Shown here piece after piece: positions 18,818-31,414 of a stretch of 64,000 nucleotides of DNA. Source of the DNA: Thermoplasmata archaeon. Its GTDB lineage: Archaea > Thermoplasmatota > Thermoplasmata > UBA10834. Location: assembly GCA_029864565.1 (NCBI GenBank), contig JAOTTD010000007.1, positions 1-64,000 on the forward strand, written 5' to 3'. Under the pieces are notes generated by a model that had not been told where the DNA came from, searched no databases, and was given only the letters and a program-made list of their open reading frames with translations. Position 1 is the stretch's first letter. Each line of letters opens with the position of its first letter. The translations under genes and the position numbers were made by a program.

Positions 18818-19033
18818 TTACTTCTCTTTGGACTGGTCTCGTCTTCTTTGAGTAGGGTAGTTTATTCTGGATATCATCTCAGGTTCAACCCAATTCGCCT
18901 TCTCCTTCAGGTCAATATTCCATAGCTTTGCCATCTGTTCCCGCATGTTCCTGTATATTCCGAATTCGTTCTCATAGAACTCCCACTTATCGTCATCGTC
19001 CTTCTTCATTGCTCTAAGGGAGAGGATCAGCAT
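18818..19033 (-). CDS. Hypothetical 71-aa charged protein
   Basis: MLILSLRAMKKDDDDKWEFYENEFGIYRNMREQMAKLWNIDLKEKANWVEPEMISRINY...; plausible composition only. Confidence 0.45.
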   Translation of the reverse strand: MLILSLRAMKKDDDDKWEFYENEFGIYRNMREQMAKLWNIDLKEKANWVEPEMISRINYPTQRRRDQSKEK

Positions 19034-19053
19034 AACTGAGGCCTTTTCTAGGG

Positions 19054-19157
19054 CCCGGATTATGACCCGGAATCTACCGGTGATTAAAGCTGGATGCTAT
19101 AATTACCGGTACAAAATGTTCGGATCTCATCTTCCATTTTCTTACGGGTAGAAAGTC
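19054..19157 (-). repeat. tRNA-like/structured repeat, copy 1
   Basis: About 79% identical (ungapped, first ~62 nt, by hand) to 20474-20582; T-arm-like CCGGGTCATAATCCGGG on minus strand. Confidence 0.65.
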
Positions 19158-19390
19158 AAGTGCCTTCCCTCACGTATGTCATCTTCTCAAGCCGAAGAGA
19201 ATTTAGGCCCCTGAGGAGCCAGTAGGTGGCAACTCGAATCCTATCAGCAGGGATTGGGGCCAGATCTAGACCCCTTTCCAGGACGAGCCGTTTCCTCAAT
19301 CTGCCTCGGACCTAGCACGAGCCGGCCATTCCTTCTGTCTCGGTAAGGAGCTGACGCAAACGAGGTCCGTCAGTATTAGCATCGGTCCTT

Positions 19391-20110
19391 CTATTTCGAG
19401 CGACTTGTCCTGTGAGGCCCTCTCCTCTTGGCATCAATCCCAACAGGGCAGACGCGTATGCAGACACCGCAGACCTGTTCCCAGCCCGATAGATCGAGCT
19501 TCTTTCCTATTCTGAGGTGCTGATTGTCACAAGCTTTCTTGTCAACTCTTCGACCACCTTTGAGGGCTTTCGCCGGACATGCTCGGATGCATTTGTCACA
19601 ATCCATGCAGAAATCAGTCTCCAACCTCTTGTCAGGTGTGAGGATTGCGTCTGTTATGACAGAGACTAAGCGCATTCTAGCGCCGTATTTCGGCGAGAGG
19701 AGGAGGCCGTTCTTGCCGAACACCCCGAGCCCTGCCAGCTCTCCTGCATGCCTGTGCGAAATATCGCCTCTCATGCGCTTGAGGGCGTAGGGCGGGGATG
19801 CGGGGACCTGGACCGCGCGATGCCCATTTTCCTGGAGGAACTTCGCGAGCCTAAACGCAATCCTGTTGAGCTCATTGTTGGCCGACATGTAACTTGCCGA
19901 ATACTCGCGGCTAGGAGCGGATTCAAGGGCGGCATGGGGGAGTGCGACAGCGATTACTATGACGCTTCTCGCCGCCTTCAGGAAGTCCTGCGGGCGATGT
20001 CCTGGAGGCGCAACGGCGAACGCCTTCTCTGGAGCTATTCCAACGAGATCCGCTCCTAGTTGCATTGCGAGTTGCTTCACCTCGTTCCTGAACTTGCTTA
20101 TCATTGCCAT
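19391..20110 (-). CDS. 4Fe-4S protein related to epoxyqueuosine reductase (QueG-like)
   Basis: CMDCDKCIRACPAKAL and CGVCIRVCPVGID motifs; ADLVGIAPEKAF; start at MAMISKFR (ORF opens at 20233). Confidence 0.65.
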   Translation of the reverse strand: MAMISKFRNEVKQLAMQLGADLVGIAPEKAFAVAPPGHRPQDFLKAARSVIVIAVALPHAALESAPSREYSASYMSANNELNRIAFRLAKFLQENGHRAVQVPASPPYALKRMRGDISHRHAGELAGLGVFGKNGLLLSPKYGARMRLVSVITDAILTPDKRLETDFCMDCDKCIRACPAKALKGGRRVDKKACDNQHLRIGKKLDLSGWEQVCGVCIRVCPVGIDAKRRGPHRTSRSK

Positions 20111-20473
20111 GATACCCCGATGCCCATGCCCCCTTGAGAATGTTCCTGACGTCGTCTGGGTGCGAAGCATGGAAGGACACTGGTCTTCACGGTTCCCGTA
20201 CGGTCCAAGTGATTCCCAATTATTGGGAGGCATCTCGATTGCTTGCTCCTAGGAGCCTGGTCGAACAATCTCGTTGGGAGAGGAGATTCTCCCCTTCACA
20301 AGCTAGTATGTTGTGATTTGGCTTCAAACCTGAGCAGGTCAAGGTTGGTCTTCGACGGATAGTGAAAGCCCCAAATCTACTCTTCAAAATGCGCCGGCTC
20401 TGGAAGCGTCAGAACCCGTTGTTCTCGTCTGTTCCCTCAAACTCTTTCCTTTCTTCTCTTCAAGGTGCTACCG

Positions 20474-20582
20474 CCGGGATTGTGACCCGGAACCTACCAG
20501 TGATTGGGGATGGAGGCTATGCTTACCAGTACAGACTGAATGGAATCTCCACTCCCATTGTTTGCCAGTAGAGAAGAAAGTC
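20474..20582 (-). repeat. tRNA-like/structured repeat, copy 2
   Basis: Paralog of 19054-19157; minus-strand CCGGG-TCACAAT-CCCGG hairpin plus conserved ACTGGT...ACTGGT pairing. Confidence 0.65.
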
Positions 20583-20815
20583 GCCGATCATTCCCCATTG
20601 GCTTCTCCCTTGATGAGCCGTGGCCCGAGTTGGACCTCGAGTTCTTCGTGAACTGTTTGTTTGCTACACCAATGTCAGTCCTCGTCTCACAGTACGTTCG
20701 CTCGTTTGCCGCTGGGTGGTTTTCGGGAGGGGATTGCAGCAATGAACGTCGTCGTTCTTGTTCTGCAACTAGGCAAATCGACGAACATCCTGTGTTATCC
20801 GAACGGGAGCTAGAA

Positions 20816-21835
20816 TCACGTTGACGAGGCCACGTCGTAAAGGTCGGCTATTGCCTTCCTGGCCTCCTGGACAAGAAGGGAGGAGCCATCCTCGCGAATG
20901 CTGATTCCAGTTCTGTAGAGAACGTCCCGCCCAAACGTGAGCAGTTCCCTCACGGCTTCTGTGTTCTCATCTCGTTCCCTGTGAGCCTCAGCCCGCTTGA
21001 GGCTCGACAAGAGCTTTGCTGGCTCGTGCTCATTCGAGATCCATCCAAAGAGATGGGATTTCTCGGTCAATGCCAAGAGAAGCTCGATTGAATTCTTCGA
21101 AGTGATACCAGACAAGAGATTCTCAAGCAGGACAGTTCGTGCTTCCTCATCCCTTTTCAGTGTTGTAGAGATCAGTTTCCCGAGTTTTCTGGCGTCCTCG
21201 ATGACTCCATCCTGATTCATCACACCTGGAGGGACGATGTCAGGGGTTATCCGAAATTCGTCCGCTGATGGCAGACGATCTGCATAAGGATATCTCCAAG
21301 GTCGGTACCCACTCCTCACCATCGGATATGGCGTCCCCTGGACGCATTCATCTCCCAAGCCACATGACCAGCACGGATCAATCCCGGAGGCCACGATCTT
21401 TCCCATAGGCCTTATCCCCTCCCCTTTGAAGTACTCGGCGATGTCATCCGCGACAGGATCGGGGTTGACTGTTCCTGTTACGATTGCAGCACCAACCTTG
21501 CCACCATTGAGCAGTATCGAGTGTCTGAGAGAGAACGTTCTCTCCAGGAACGCTTTTGTGCGCGAGTCAAGTATGCCGAAGGGCATCCATCCTCCTATGA
21601 CAAGGGCCTTGGCCTCAACAACCTTGGGTGCTAGCACACGCCAATCATCCTCAATTCCGGTGCAGATGTTTGTCTTCGCGCAGGCGAGGCAAGCCCTGCA
21701 AGGTCGGATCTCAAGTTGAGAAAGCTTCACAAACTCGGATTTCTGACCTGCGTTCTCGAGCACGCACTTCACGAGCCTGTCTGTGTTACTGTTGGGAACT
21801 GGGCTGCCGCTTACTCCTAGAATCAGGGAATTCAT
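20816..21835 (-). CDS. NADPH-dependent FMN reductase/flavodoxin-fold iron-sulfur flavoprotein
   Basis: MNSLILGVSGSPVPNSNTDRLV and RPCRACLACAKTNICTGIEDDW motifs; start internal to the ORF opening at 21937. Confidence 0.7.
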   Translation of the reverse strand: MNSLILGVSGSPVPNSNTDRLVKCVLENAGQKSEFVKLSQLEIRPCRACLACAKTNICTGIEDDWRVLAPKVVEAKALVIGGWMPFGILDSRTKAFLERTFSLRHSILLNGGKVGAAIVTGTVNPDPVADDIAEYFKGEGIRPMGKIVASGIDPCWSCGLGDECVQGTPYPMVRSGYRPWRYPYADRLPSADEFRITPDIVPPGVMNQDGVIEDARKLGKLISTTLKRDEEARTVLLENLLSGITSKNSIELLLALTEKSHLFGWISNEHEPAKLLSSLKRAEAHRERDENTEAVRELLTFGRDVLYRTGISIREDGSSLLVQEARKAIADLYDVASST

Positions 21836-22160
21836 ATCCCCACCTCTAACATGGCTAATCTCCTTGACCACCCGCAGTATAACATTAATTACATATAAAC
21901 ATGAAATTGGCTCTGTCGCAGGGTGACTTGTCTCCAACGCCAGGCCCGGCCAATTGTGATTCCGATTCTAGAGGCGCGAGGATCGACGGCATGAACGTAG
22001 CCCTCGGTCATGGGCCACGAGTCCACCGAGATGACCCTGCGTTATATCGGGGTCAATCTGAGTGACCAAACCAAGGCCTTCGAAGCTGTGCGAAATCTGC
22101 GTGTCCAGATGCAGAAAACAGTGAAAATTGTACCTTTTGTAGCCCTGCCAGAAGTTTAGG

Positions 22161-22232
22161 TGGACCGAAGGGGATTTGAACCCCTGACCTCCTGCTTGCA
22201 AAGCAGGCGATCTTCCACTGATCTATCGGCCC
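22161..22232 (-). tRNA. tRNA-Ala (TGC)
   Basis: Cloverleaf: acceptor GGGCCGA/TCGGTCC, anticodon arm CCTGC-TTTGCAA-GCAGG, T-arm GGTTCAAATCC. Confidence 0.93.
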
Positions 22233-22443
22233 TTGGGATTGACAATGATGCCGATTGAGGATTCTCGTTAAATACGTTTCCTGATTTGAACGACTTCAGC
22301 TACCCACAAGAGGCGTCGAACATTGAGGATTTCGCGCATAGAAGTTACTGCCATAAATCCCATAACTCAAACCCTTTATAGACGGGACATGCACTATTTG
22401 GATTCAACAGCGCGGCAGCATCGAGAATGTACGAAGGAACAAC

Positions 22444-22755
22444 TCAGGACCGCAGGACGATCTCGATGTTCACGCCATCGGGCACCTGTATGCGCATGAG
22501 CTGTCGCAGCGCGCGCTCGTCCGCGTCGAGATCTATCAGGCGTTTGTGGACGCGCATCTCCCAGCGGTCCCAGGTCTCGGACCCTTCGCCGTCCGGACTC
22601 TTTCTGCAGGGGACAATCAGGCGCTTCGTCGGCAGAGGTATAGGCCCAGATATCGCCACGCCGGTCTTCTCACTGATCATCTTTATCTGCTTGCAGACAC
22701 CGTCGACCTTCTTCGGGTCGGTCCCGCTAAGTGAGATTCTAGCTCGTTGCGACAT
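22444..22755 (-). CDS. rps10: 30S ribosomal protein uS10
   Basis: [21 protein letters not shown]...[40 protein letters not shown]. Confidence 0.95.
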   Translation of the reverse strand: MSQRARISLSGTDPKKVDGVCKQIKMISEKTGVAISGPIPLPTKRLIVPCRKSPDGEGSETWDRWEMRVHKRLIDLDADERALRQLMRIQVPDGVNIEIVLRS

Positions 22756-22818
22756 CGTCTCATTACCTCTTGCAACAACACATAATGAAAATGAAAGGGG
22801 ATTTTAGGGGTTTGTGCA

Positions 22819-24090
22819 TCACATTTCCTTCTTCTCGATGCTCATCACGGAGCCGGCAGCGACAGTCTGGCCCATGTCCCTTACCGCGAACCGCCCTAGC
22901 TGCGGGAAGTCCTTCGCAGTCTCTATCGCCAGGGGCTTAGTCGGCGTGATCTTAACGACCGCGATGTCGCCCGTCTTCAGAAACTGCGGGTTCTCCTCCT
23001 TGACGGCGCCGGTCTTCGGGTCAATCTTCTTCTGCAGCTCGGTGAACGTGCACGCCACCTGCGCCGTGTGGCAGTGGAACACTGGGGTGTATCCAACCGT
23101 CAGCACGCTCGGGTGGTTGAGCACGGCTATTTGCGCTGTGAACGACTTCGCGACCGTCGGCGGGTTGTCGACAGGTCCGCCAACATCACCTCTCCTGATG
23201 TCGTTCTTCGCAATGCCCCTGACATTGAAGCCGACGTTGTCGCCAGGCGTCGCCTGGGGCAGCACCTCGTGGTGCATCTCGATCGACTTGACCTCACCGG
23301 TCTTGTTCGAGGGCATGAATGTCACCTTCATGTCCGGCTTGAGCACGCCAGTCTCGACCCTTCCGACAGGAACCGTGCCGACACCAGTGATGGTGTAGAC
23401 ATCCTGGACGGGTAGCCTGAGCGGCTTGTCCGTCATCTTCTCAGGCGGGCTTAGCGAGTCAAGCGCCTGGAGTATCGTCGGGCCCTTGTACCAAGGCATG
23501 TTCTCCGATGCCTTCGCAACGTTGTCGCCCTTGAAACCAGATGCTGGGATGAACGGTATGTCGTCGGGCTTGTATCCGACAGTCTTCAGCAGCTCGGAGA
23601 CCGCCTTCTTGGTCTCCTCATACTTCGACTGCTCGTACTTGACCGCGTCCATCTTGTTCACATCGATGATGATCTGCTTCACGCCTAGGGTCCTTGCGAG
23701 GAATATGTGCTCTTTCGTCTGTGCCTGGGGGCCCTCGATGGCGGAGACGACTATGACGGCCGCGTCAGCCTGGCTCGTTCCCGTGATCATGTTCTTCACG
23801 AAGTCTCTGTGGCCAGGAGCGTCGATGATCGTGAAGTAGTACTTCTGAGAGTTGAACCTCTTGTGAGCGACGTCGATGGTGAGACCTCTCTCCCTCTCCT
23901 CCTTGAGCCCATCCATGACCCATGCGAACTCGAAAGTCGCCTTGCCCTTCTGGTCGGCTTCCTTCTTGTACTTCTCAATGATGTGCGCTTCGATGTGGCC
24001 TGTATCGAGAAGCAGTCGGCCGACCGAGGTCGACTTGCCGTGATCGACGTGTCCGATGAACACCAAGTTCAAGTGTGGTTTTTCTGCCAT
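22819..24090 (-). CDS. tuf: Elongation factor 1-alpha
   Basis: [35 protein letters not shown], full-length aEF1A. Confidence 0.97.
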   Translation of the reverse strand: MAEKPHLNLVFIGHVDHGKSTSVGRLLLDTGHIEAHIIEKYKKEADQKGKATFEFAWVMDGLKEERERGLTIDVAHKRFNSQKYYFTIIDAPGHRDFVKNMITGTSQADAAVIVVSAIEGPQAQTKEHIFLARTLGVKQIIIDVNKMDAVKYEQSKYEETKKAVSELLKTVGYKPDDIPFIPASGFKGDNVAKASENMPWYKGPTILQALDSLSPPEKMTDKPLRLPVQDVYTITGVGTVPVGRVETGVLKPDMKVTFMPSNKTGEVKSIEMHHEVLPQATPGDNVGFNVRGIAKNDIRRGDVGGPVDNPPTVAKSFTAQIAVLNHPSVLTVGYTPVFHCHTAQVACTFTELQKKIDPKTGAVKEENPQFLKTGDIAVVKITPTKPLAIETAKDFPQLGRFAVRDMGQTVAAGSVMSIEKKEM

Positions 24091-24180
24091 ATCATGGCCT
24101 CCATTACTTACATCTCGAGCATGATGCTCTTGGTATATTAGTCTTTTTCCGTGGCAATCTGGATGTTGGCTGCGCCCTCA

Positions 24181-26379
<2,199 letters not shown>

Positions 26380-26456
26380 ACGATCACCGTTGATGCGTGT
26401 TCCGCTTCTCTCCGCTCAGACGCATGTCTGCAACAAAGGCCGGTTCGACGCCATGA

Positions 26457-27227
26457 TCATCGCGCCGAGGCGGAAACCCTCTCGATCTCTTCCTTCTTCG
26501 CGACGGAGTGACAGTTAACATCACCCTTGGAAGCGGCAATGATCTCGTCCGCGAGGCATTCACTGATGGGCTTCTTGCTCTTGTGCGACGACTCGAGAGC
26601 GCCCTGGCAGATGTATCTGAGCGCGAGATCTACTCGTCTCGCGGGTGCGACATCGACCGCTTTCGGTACTGAGATGCCTCCGTACTGCAGCCTCGTAACC
26701 TCCTCGCGAGGGGCCGCGTTCTGCAGAGCGTCGACCAGCATCTGAAGCGGATTCTGCTTGGTCTTCTCGTGAATAAGCACGAAGGCGTCCTCGACGGCCT
26801 TGTAACTCTTGATCTTCTTTCCAGTGAAGTCCTCAGTTCGCATCATGCCGTTGATGAGCCTCTCGACGACGCTCATCTTCGCCTTGCCGAAGGCCTTGCT
26901 TGAGTGCTTGCCTCCAGTATGTGGCACTGCGACGGGCGATGTGTCAACATATCTGGCGATTCCGGCGTCCATTATTACGATTTCAGAGACGTCGAACTTG
27001 CCGAACAGCAGCACATCGCTCAATGGAGAAGACACTTTCTCGGGCTTGGCGTCGGCCGGTGCCTTGGCCTTCTTGGGCGCCTCAGGCTTATCCTCTACGG
27101 CCTTCTTGGCACTGGCTTCGGGCGTATCGGCTTTGGGAGTCTCAGCGGCCGTCTCAGGCGCAACAGGCGCTGCGGATGGTTCCTGCGGTGCTTCTGGTTG
27201 CTTCTCTTCCTCGGCCATGCAGTTCAC
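26457..27227 (-). CDS. rps7: 30S ribosomal protein uS7 with Ala/Pro/Glu/Lys-rich N-terminal extension
   Basis: uS7 core [30 protein letters not shown]...[48 protein letters not shown]; start could be GTG 27227 or ATG 27218. Confidence 0.94.
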   Translation of the reverse strand: MNCMAEEEKQPEAPQEPSAAPVAPETAAETPKADTPEASAKKAVEDKPEAPKKAKAPADAKPEKVSSPLSDVLLFGKFDVSEIVIMDAGIARYVDTSPVAVPHTGGKHSSKAFGKAKMSVVERLINGMMRTEDFTGKKIKSYKAVEDAFVLIHEKTKQNPLQMLVDALQNAAPREEVTRLQYGGISVPKAVDVAPARRVDLALRYICQGALESSHKSKKPISECLADEIIAASKGDVNCHSVAKKEEIERVSASAR

Positions 27228-27661
27228 CTCACAGGCTTCTCCTTCCTGCCCCTCACAAGCTCGTTAAGCGACACGTTGTTGACCTTGATGACCTTGTATC
27301 TCACGCCTGGGATGTCGCCGTACGACCGGCCCATCCTGCCACCGATACCCTCTACGAGCACCTCGTCGTGTTCGTCGATGAAGTTGATTGCGCCGTCCCC
27401 CACAGCGAACGCGGTGATCTGTCTGCCGTTCTTGATGAGCTGTATCTTGACGCACTTCCTGATGGCGGAGTTCGGCTGCTTGGCCTCGATGCCCACCTTC
27501 TCGAGCACGACTCCTTTAGCCTGTGACGCTCCCTCGAGCGGGTCGGACTTCTCCTTCAGAGCGAGCTCTCGGCGCTTGTAGTAGCGGTCGCTCCACCTGG
27601 TCTTCTGTCTGTTGGTTCTGAGCTTTCTGGCAGTGTTCAAACCTCTTGGCAAACGCTTCAC
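27224..27661 (-). CDS. rps12: 30S ribosomal protein uS12
   Basis: [68 protein letters not shown]. Confidence 0.97.
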   Translation of the reverse strand: MKRLPRGLNTARKLRTNRQKTRWSDRYYKRRELALKEKSDPLEGASQAKGVVLEKVGIEAKQPNSAIRKCVKIQLIKNGRQITAFAVGDGAINFIDEHDEVLVEGIGGRMGRSYGDIPGVRYKVIKVNNVSLNELVRGRKEKPVR

Positions 27662-27762
27662 CTTTCACTCTGGAGTAAGCCCTACAAACTCGTCGGATTA
27701 TTAAAACTTGTGGTTGTACGGAAGCCATGGCCAGCATATCCTTCGACACATTGGCGCGAATA

Positions 27763-28341
27763 TCACGAGCGGCCCTTCGACTCCCCCTTGGCCATGGCCG
27801 CGGCTACGAGATGTGCTATTCTTATCGGCTCGGGGACCACACCCCTCACGGTCGACGCCGACACCAGCTGCTGGAACTCCCGCCATTCGAGGCCTACGCC
27901 AGCCGCGTACAATGGCTTGCTCGATGTCGACAGTTGCTTGAGTTCGAGCCTCGTGACGAGTTCGTATCTCTCGCGCCAATCATCGAAATGCTTCTTGAGC
28001 GCATCCCGCATCGCGTCGATATCAGGGAGGTCTCTAGTGATCGTCAGCACCGGCAAACCCAACGACTCGTGGACAGCGGCAATGTCGACAACATTGAATC
28101 CGGCGAGGGCGATGCCATCCAGCAAGATTGCCTTGACCTGCTCCTTGTAACGCGACCTCGAGATCATTTCGATGAGGCGCTCTGTGCTGTCTTTGCCGTC
28201 GACGGTCACCACAGTCTTCATGACCGCCTCGAGGTACGATGGAACCCTAACGAGCGCTCCGACAACGAGAGAACGGTTGTCCCCGAATCTGAAGGGCGAA
28301 TCGTCAATGCCCAATACCCTCACGTGCGGCTTCATGGTCAT
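27763..28341 (-). CDS. DUF99 family protein
   Basis: RVLGIDDSPF, VDGKDSTERLIEMI, ILLDGIALAGFNVVDI, LPVLTITRDLPD. Confidence 0.85.
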   Translation of the reverse strand: MTMKPHVRVLGIDDSPFRFGDNRSLVVGALVRVPSYLEAVMKTVVTVDGKDSTERLIEMISRSRYKEQVKAILLDGIALAGFNVVDIAAVHESLGLPVLTITRDLPDIDAMRDALKKHFDDWRERYELVTRLELKQLSTSSKPLYAAGVGLEWREFQQLVSASTVRGVVPEPIRIAHLVAAAMAKGESKGRS

Positions 28342-28342
28342 C

Positions 28343-28696
28343 TCATACTAGAGGCAGGGACCCGGTTATTGGATCCACCTTGTCCTCGGGTGCGGGGCCT
28401 ATCCCCAAACAAGTCGTCGTATTGGGTGGTAGCTCCGTCAGCCCTGCATCTGTGATCAACGCCCTTGGCAGACCTGCCCGGGCGGCCTTCGACTCCAATA
28501 TTCTCAGCTCCTCCAAGTCGGCGGCGCGCAGGACGACCTTCCTCTGGCCTTCGCGATACCAGCTGGCGAACCACGAGGAGTTCTTCGCCCTGGACTCGAG
28601 GGCGCACGAAACGGCTGCGTGGGCGACCTGTACGGCGAGCTTGCCACCGGACATCTTGAGATCCTCTCTGACGACGACCACGAGTTTGTATTCCAT
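28343..28696 (-). CDS. pth2: Peptidyl-tRNA hydrolase Pth2
   Basis: MEYKLVVVVREDLKMSGGKLAVQVAHAAVSC...ITDAGLTELPPNTTTCLGIGPAPEDKVDPITG. Confidence 0.93.
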   Translation of the reverse strand: MEYKLVVVVREDLKMSGGKLAVQVAHAAVSCALESRAKNSSWFASWYREGQRKVVLRAADLEELRILESKAARAGLPRALITDAGLTELPPNTTTCLGIGPAPEDKVDPITGSLPLV

Positions 28697-28721
28697 CGAT
28701 CGCTTCGTCCTTAGAGCCAGA

Positions 28722-29282
28722 TTACACCCTCCCCTTGGTGAGTCTGTCGAGCTCTTGATTGACGGCCTCGATGGAATTCCTCGCAACCTCGACCCGCTTG
28801 GAATAATATGCTCGCCTCGTCTCGCTTGTGCATTCGGTCCTCTCGGCGCACCTCTTGAGTTCGTTCTGCCAGCACTCTCGCTCCAACACCAGCTTGGAAA
28901 CCTGGCGCTCGTTAGAATGCCCTGGAATGGCAACGCCGCCCACAGTCCGAGGCGGCGGGTTCCTGTAAAGGGTTGGGTGGATCACACCCAGCCATGGATA
29001 GGCTCCTCGGAACCAGCCAGCGACGAAGAAGACGGCAGTCACGAACACGAGGGAAACCCAGAGTGGCCCCGCGGACACGTAGCCGTGATCCTCGGTGCTG
29101 ATTGCGTTTAGCGCGAACCCGACGACTATCGCGATTACGATGCTGAGGCCCATGCCCAGCGCGACTCTATATACGACATCGTATTCAGGGTCGAGCTCTC
29201 CCTTCCGAGGGAACATCACAGCGATGAGAGTGTACCCAGGTAGGAAGAATACGATAGTGATGCCCGCAAGGATCTGAATCAT
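28722..29282 (-). CDS. DUF1616-like membrane protein
   Basis: MIQILAGITIVFFLPGYTLIAVMFPRKGELDPEYDVVYRVALGMGLS with several TM helices. Confidence 0.65.
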   Translation of the reverse strand: MIQILAGITIVFFLPGYTLIAVMFPRKGELDPEYDVVYRVALGMGLSIVIAIVVGFALNAISTEDHGYVSAGPLWVSLVFVTAVFFVAGWFRGAYPWLGVIHPTLYRNPPPRTVGGVAIPGHSNERQVSKLVLERECWQNELKRCAERTECTSETRRAYYSKRVEVARNSIEAVNQELDRLTKGRV

Positions 29283-29458
29283 GCTGACCACTCGGCCCTG
29301 GCCACAAGCAGAAGTGAGACCGTATTTAATTGTTTTCAGAGGCCATATGATCGATTTCCGACCAGGCTGATACACGAAGTAGGGACATCGTCACGGCGAT
29401 TGATTCCCGCGTGACGCCCAATAGGCTAATTACCACCCAGTCATTACATCTCGGAAAC

Positions 29459-31408
29459 ATGTTCGAACTGAAGGAACGCGATGGACTCGCCAGAATCTGC
29501 GAGCTCAAGACCCGGCATGGGCGAGTTACGACCCCGGCACTTCTGCCAGTAGTCAACCCAAACCAGCTTACGATATCCCCGAGTGAGATGAAGGATAGTC
29601 TGGGTGTCGAGATCCTGATAACGAACTCATACATCATATGGAACGACCCGAAACTGAGGAACAGGGTCGAGGGTTCGGATCTTCATTCTCTGCTCGGTTT
29701 CGACGGCCCGATAATGACAGACAGCGGCACGTTCCAGAGCCATATGTATGGCGATGTCGAGGTCGAGCACCAGGAGATCGTGAGGTTCCAGAGGGACATC
29801 GGCTCCGACATCGGGACGATACTGGACATCTTCTCTGAGCCGCACTTCACCGAGGACGAGGCTCGGGCAGCGGTCGAAGAAACGCTCCGCAGGGCGAAGG
29901 ACTCGGTCGGGCAAAAAGGGGAGATGCTCCTCGCCGGGCCGGTGCAGGGAGGCGTCTTCCCGAACCTCAGACAGATGTGCGCCCAAGAGCTGTCTAAGAT
30001 GGATTTCGACGTGCACCCAATCGGAGGCGTCGTGCCACTGCTTCAGGACTACCGTTTCTCGGACATAGTGAACATCGTGATGGCCTCCAAGAAATCACTC
30101 GATCCTTCGCGGCCGGTCCACCTTTTCGGCGCTGGACACCCGATGATATTCCCGCTCGCGGTGCTCATGGGTTGTGACATGTTCGATTCGGCGTCCTATG
30201 CGAAGTACGCAAGGGAAGAGCGGATCATGTACCCGAACGGAACGAAGTTTCTCAACGACCTTCACGACCTGGCTTGTAGTTGTCCTGCGTGCTCCCGCAC
30301 ATCGGTGGATGAGCTCAAGGCGATGGATAAGGTTGAGCGAACGAAGATCCTCGCCGAGCACAACCTCAGGATCAGCCTGCAGGAGCTCAAGAAGGTGAAG
30401 AACGCGATTCACGAAGGCGCTCTTTGGGAGCTTGTGGAGATGCGTGCAAGGGCGCACCCTGCGATGCTGGAGGCTTTGAAGACTCTCAGCAGACACGTCG
30501 AGTTCATGGAAAGGGCGGAGCCTACCAGCCGGAGGGGTGCGTTCTTCTATTGCGGACCCGAGAGCTACGACAGGCCCGCCGTGGCACGATACAGAGACAG
30601 GTTCTTCTCGCGTTACAGGCGACCGAATACCAAGGTACTCGTCGGCTTCGAGGACGCGGACAAGCCGTACTCGAGACACTACGCGAACGAAATCCGAGCC
30701 ATCTCCAAGAAGGTGGACGCGAGCTTCATCGTCGTCTCGTTCTTCGGTCCTGCTCCCATCGAACTAGACGAGATGTACCCGATAGCCCAGTCCGTCATCC
30801 CCAGAAATCTTGACCCCGATGTCGTTCGTCGGGTAAGGAACGTCATGGAGCGCCATGCCCACAGCCACGGCTTCCCGCTCGCAGTGATGTGGGAGGGAGA
30901 GGACACTCTGAGCTTCCTGGAGGATGTCGCCCCCGGGAAAGAGCCTGTCGATGTGGATCTGTTGAGATGCAGAGCTGTTCTGGATATGCAGTTCGGGAAG
31001 GGTGCCGCCGACGTGCTCGACGGGAAGGTGGTTGAATTCGTGAAGTCGAGGAAGACCGGCAAGATACGGAACATAATCGTCGACGGACTTCACGCATTCT
31101 CGATGAGGGCGCACGACGGGAGGTTCACGCTGAAGATGGAGGGAGCAAGGATGCTGATGGACGCGCTCCCGCCTCCGAGGATGCGAGTAGTCATAGAGGA
31201 CGAACCAGCGGAATTCGCCGCGAAGGGGGCGAACGTCTTCGCCAAGTTCGTCAGGGATTGCGACGACGAAATCCGGCCCGGGGACGACGTGATCATCGTC
31301 AACACGAAAGGAGTTCTCGCGGCAGCGGGCAGAGCCCTGATGAACAGAGAGGAGATGCTGGCGTTTAACCGAGGAATCGCCGTGCGCGTCAAGCAGACGG
31401 CAGATTAG
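29459..31408 (+). CDS. tgtA: tRNA-guanine(15) transglycosylase (archaeosine biosynthesis) with C-terminal PUA
   Basis: FDGPIMTDSGTFQSHMYGDVEVEHQEIVRFQRDIGSDIGTILDIF; Zn-site CSCPACS; C-terminal PUA-like region. Confidence 0.92.
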   Translation: MFELKERDGLARICELKTRHGRVTTPALLPVVNPNQLTISPSEMKDSLGVEILITNSYIIWNDPKLRNRVEGSDLHSLLGFDGPIMTDSGTFQSHMYGDVEVEHQEIVRFQRDIGSDIGTILDIFSEPHFTEDEARAAVEETLRRAKDSVGQKGEMLLAGPVQGGVFPNLRQMCAQELSKMDFDVHPIGGVVPLLQDYRFSDIVNIVMASKKSLDPSRPVHLFGAGHPMIFPLAVLMGCDMFDSASYAKYAREERIMYPNGTKFLNDLHDLACSCPACSRTSVDELKAMDKVERTKILAEHNLRISLQELKKVKNAIHEGALWELVEMRARAHPAMLEALKTLSRHVEFMERAEPTSRRGAFFYCGPESYDRPAVARYRDRFFSRYRRPNTKVLVGFEDADKPYSRHYANEIRAISKKVDASFIVVSFFGPAPIELDEMYPIAQSVIPRNLDPDVVRRVRNVMERHAHSHGFPLAVMWEGEDTLSFLEDVAPGKEPVDVDLLRCRAVLDMQFGKGAADVLDGKVVEFVKSRKTGKIRNIIVDGLHAFSMRAHDGRFTLKMEGARMLMDALPPPRMRVVIEDEPAEFAAKGANVFAKFVRDCDDEIRPGDDVIIVNTKGVLAAAGRALMNREEMLAFNRGIAVRVKQTAD

Positions 31409-31414
31409 CCGTCG

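Noticed and set aside
27727-28455. 242-aa + strand ORF antisense to DUF99
   Set aside because: Antisense to a conserved family with proper motifs; rejected as a shadow ORF.
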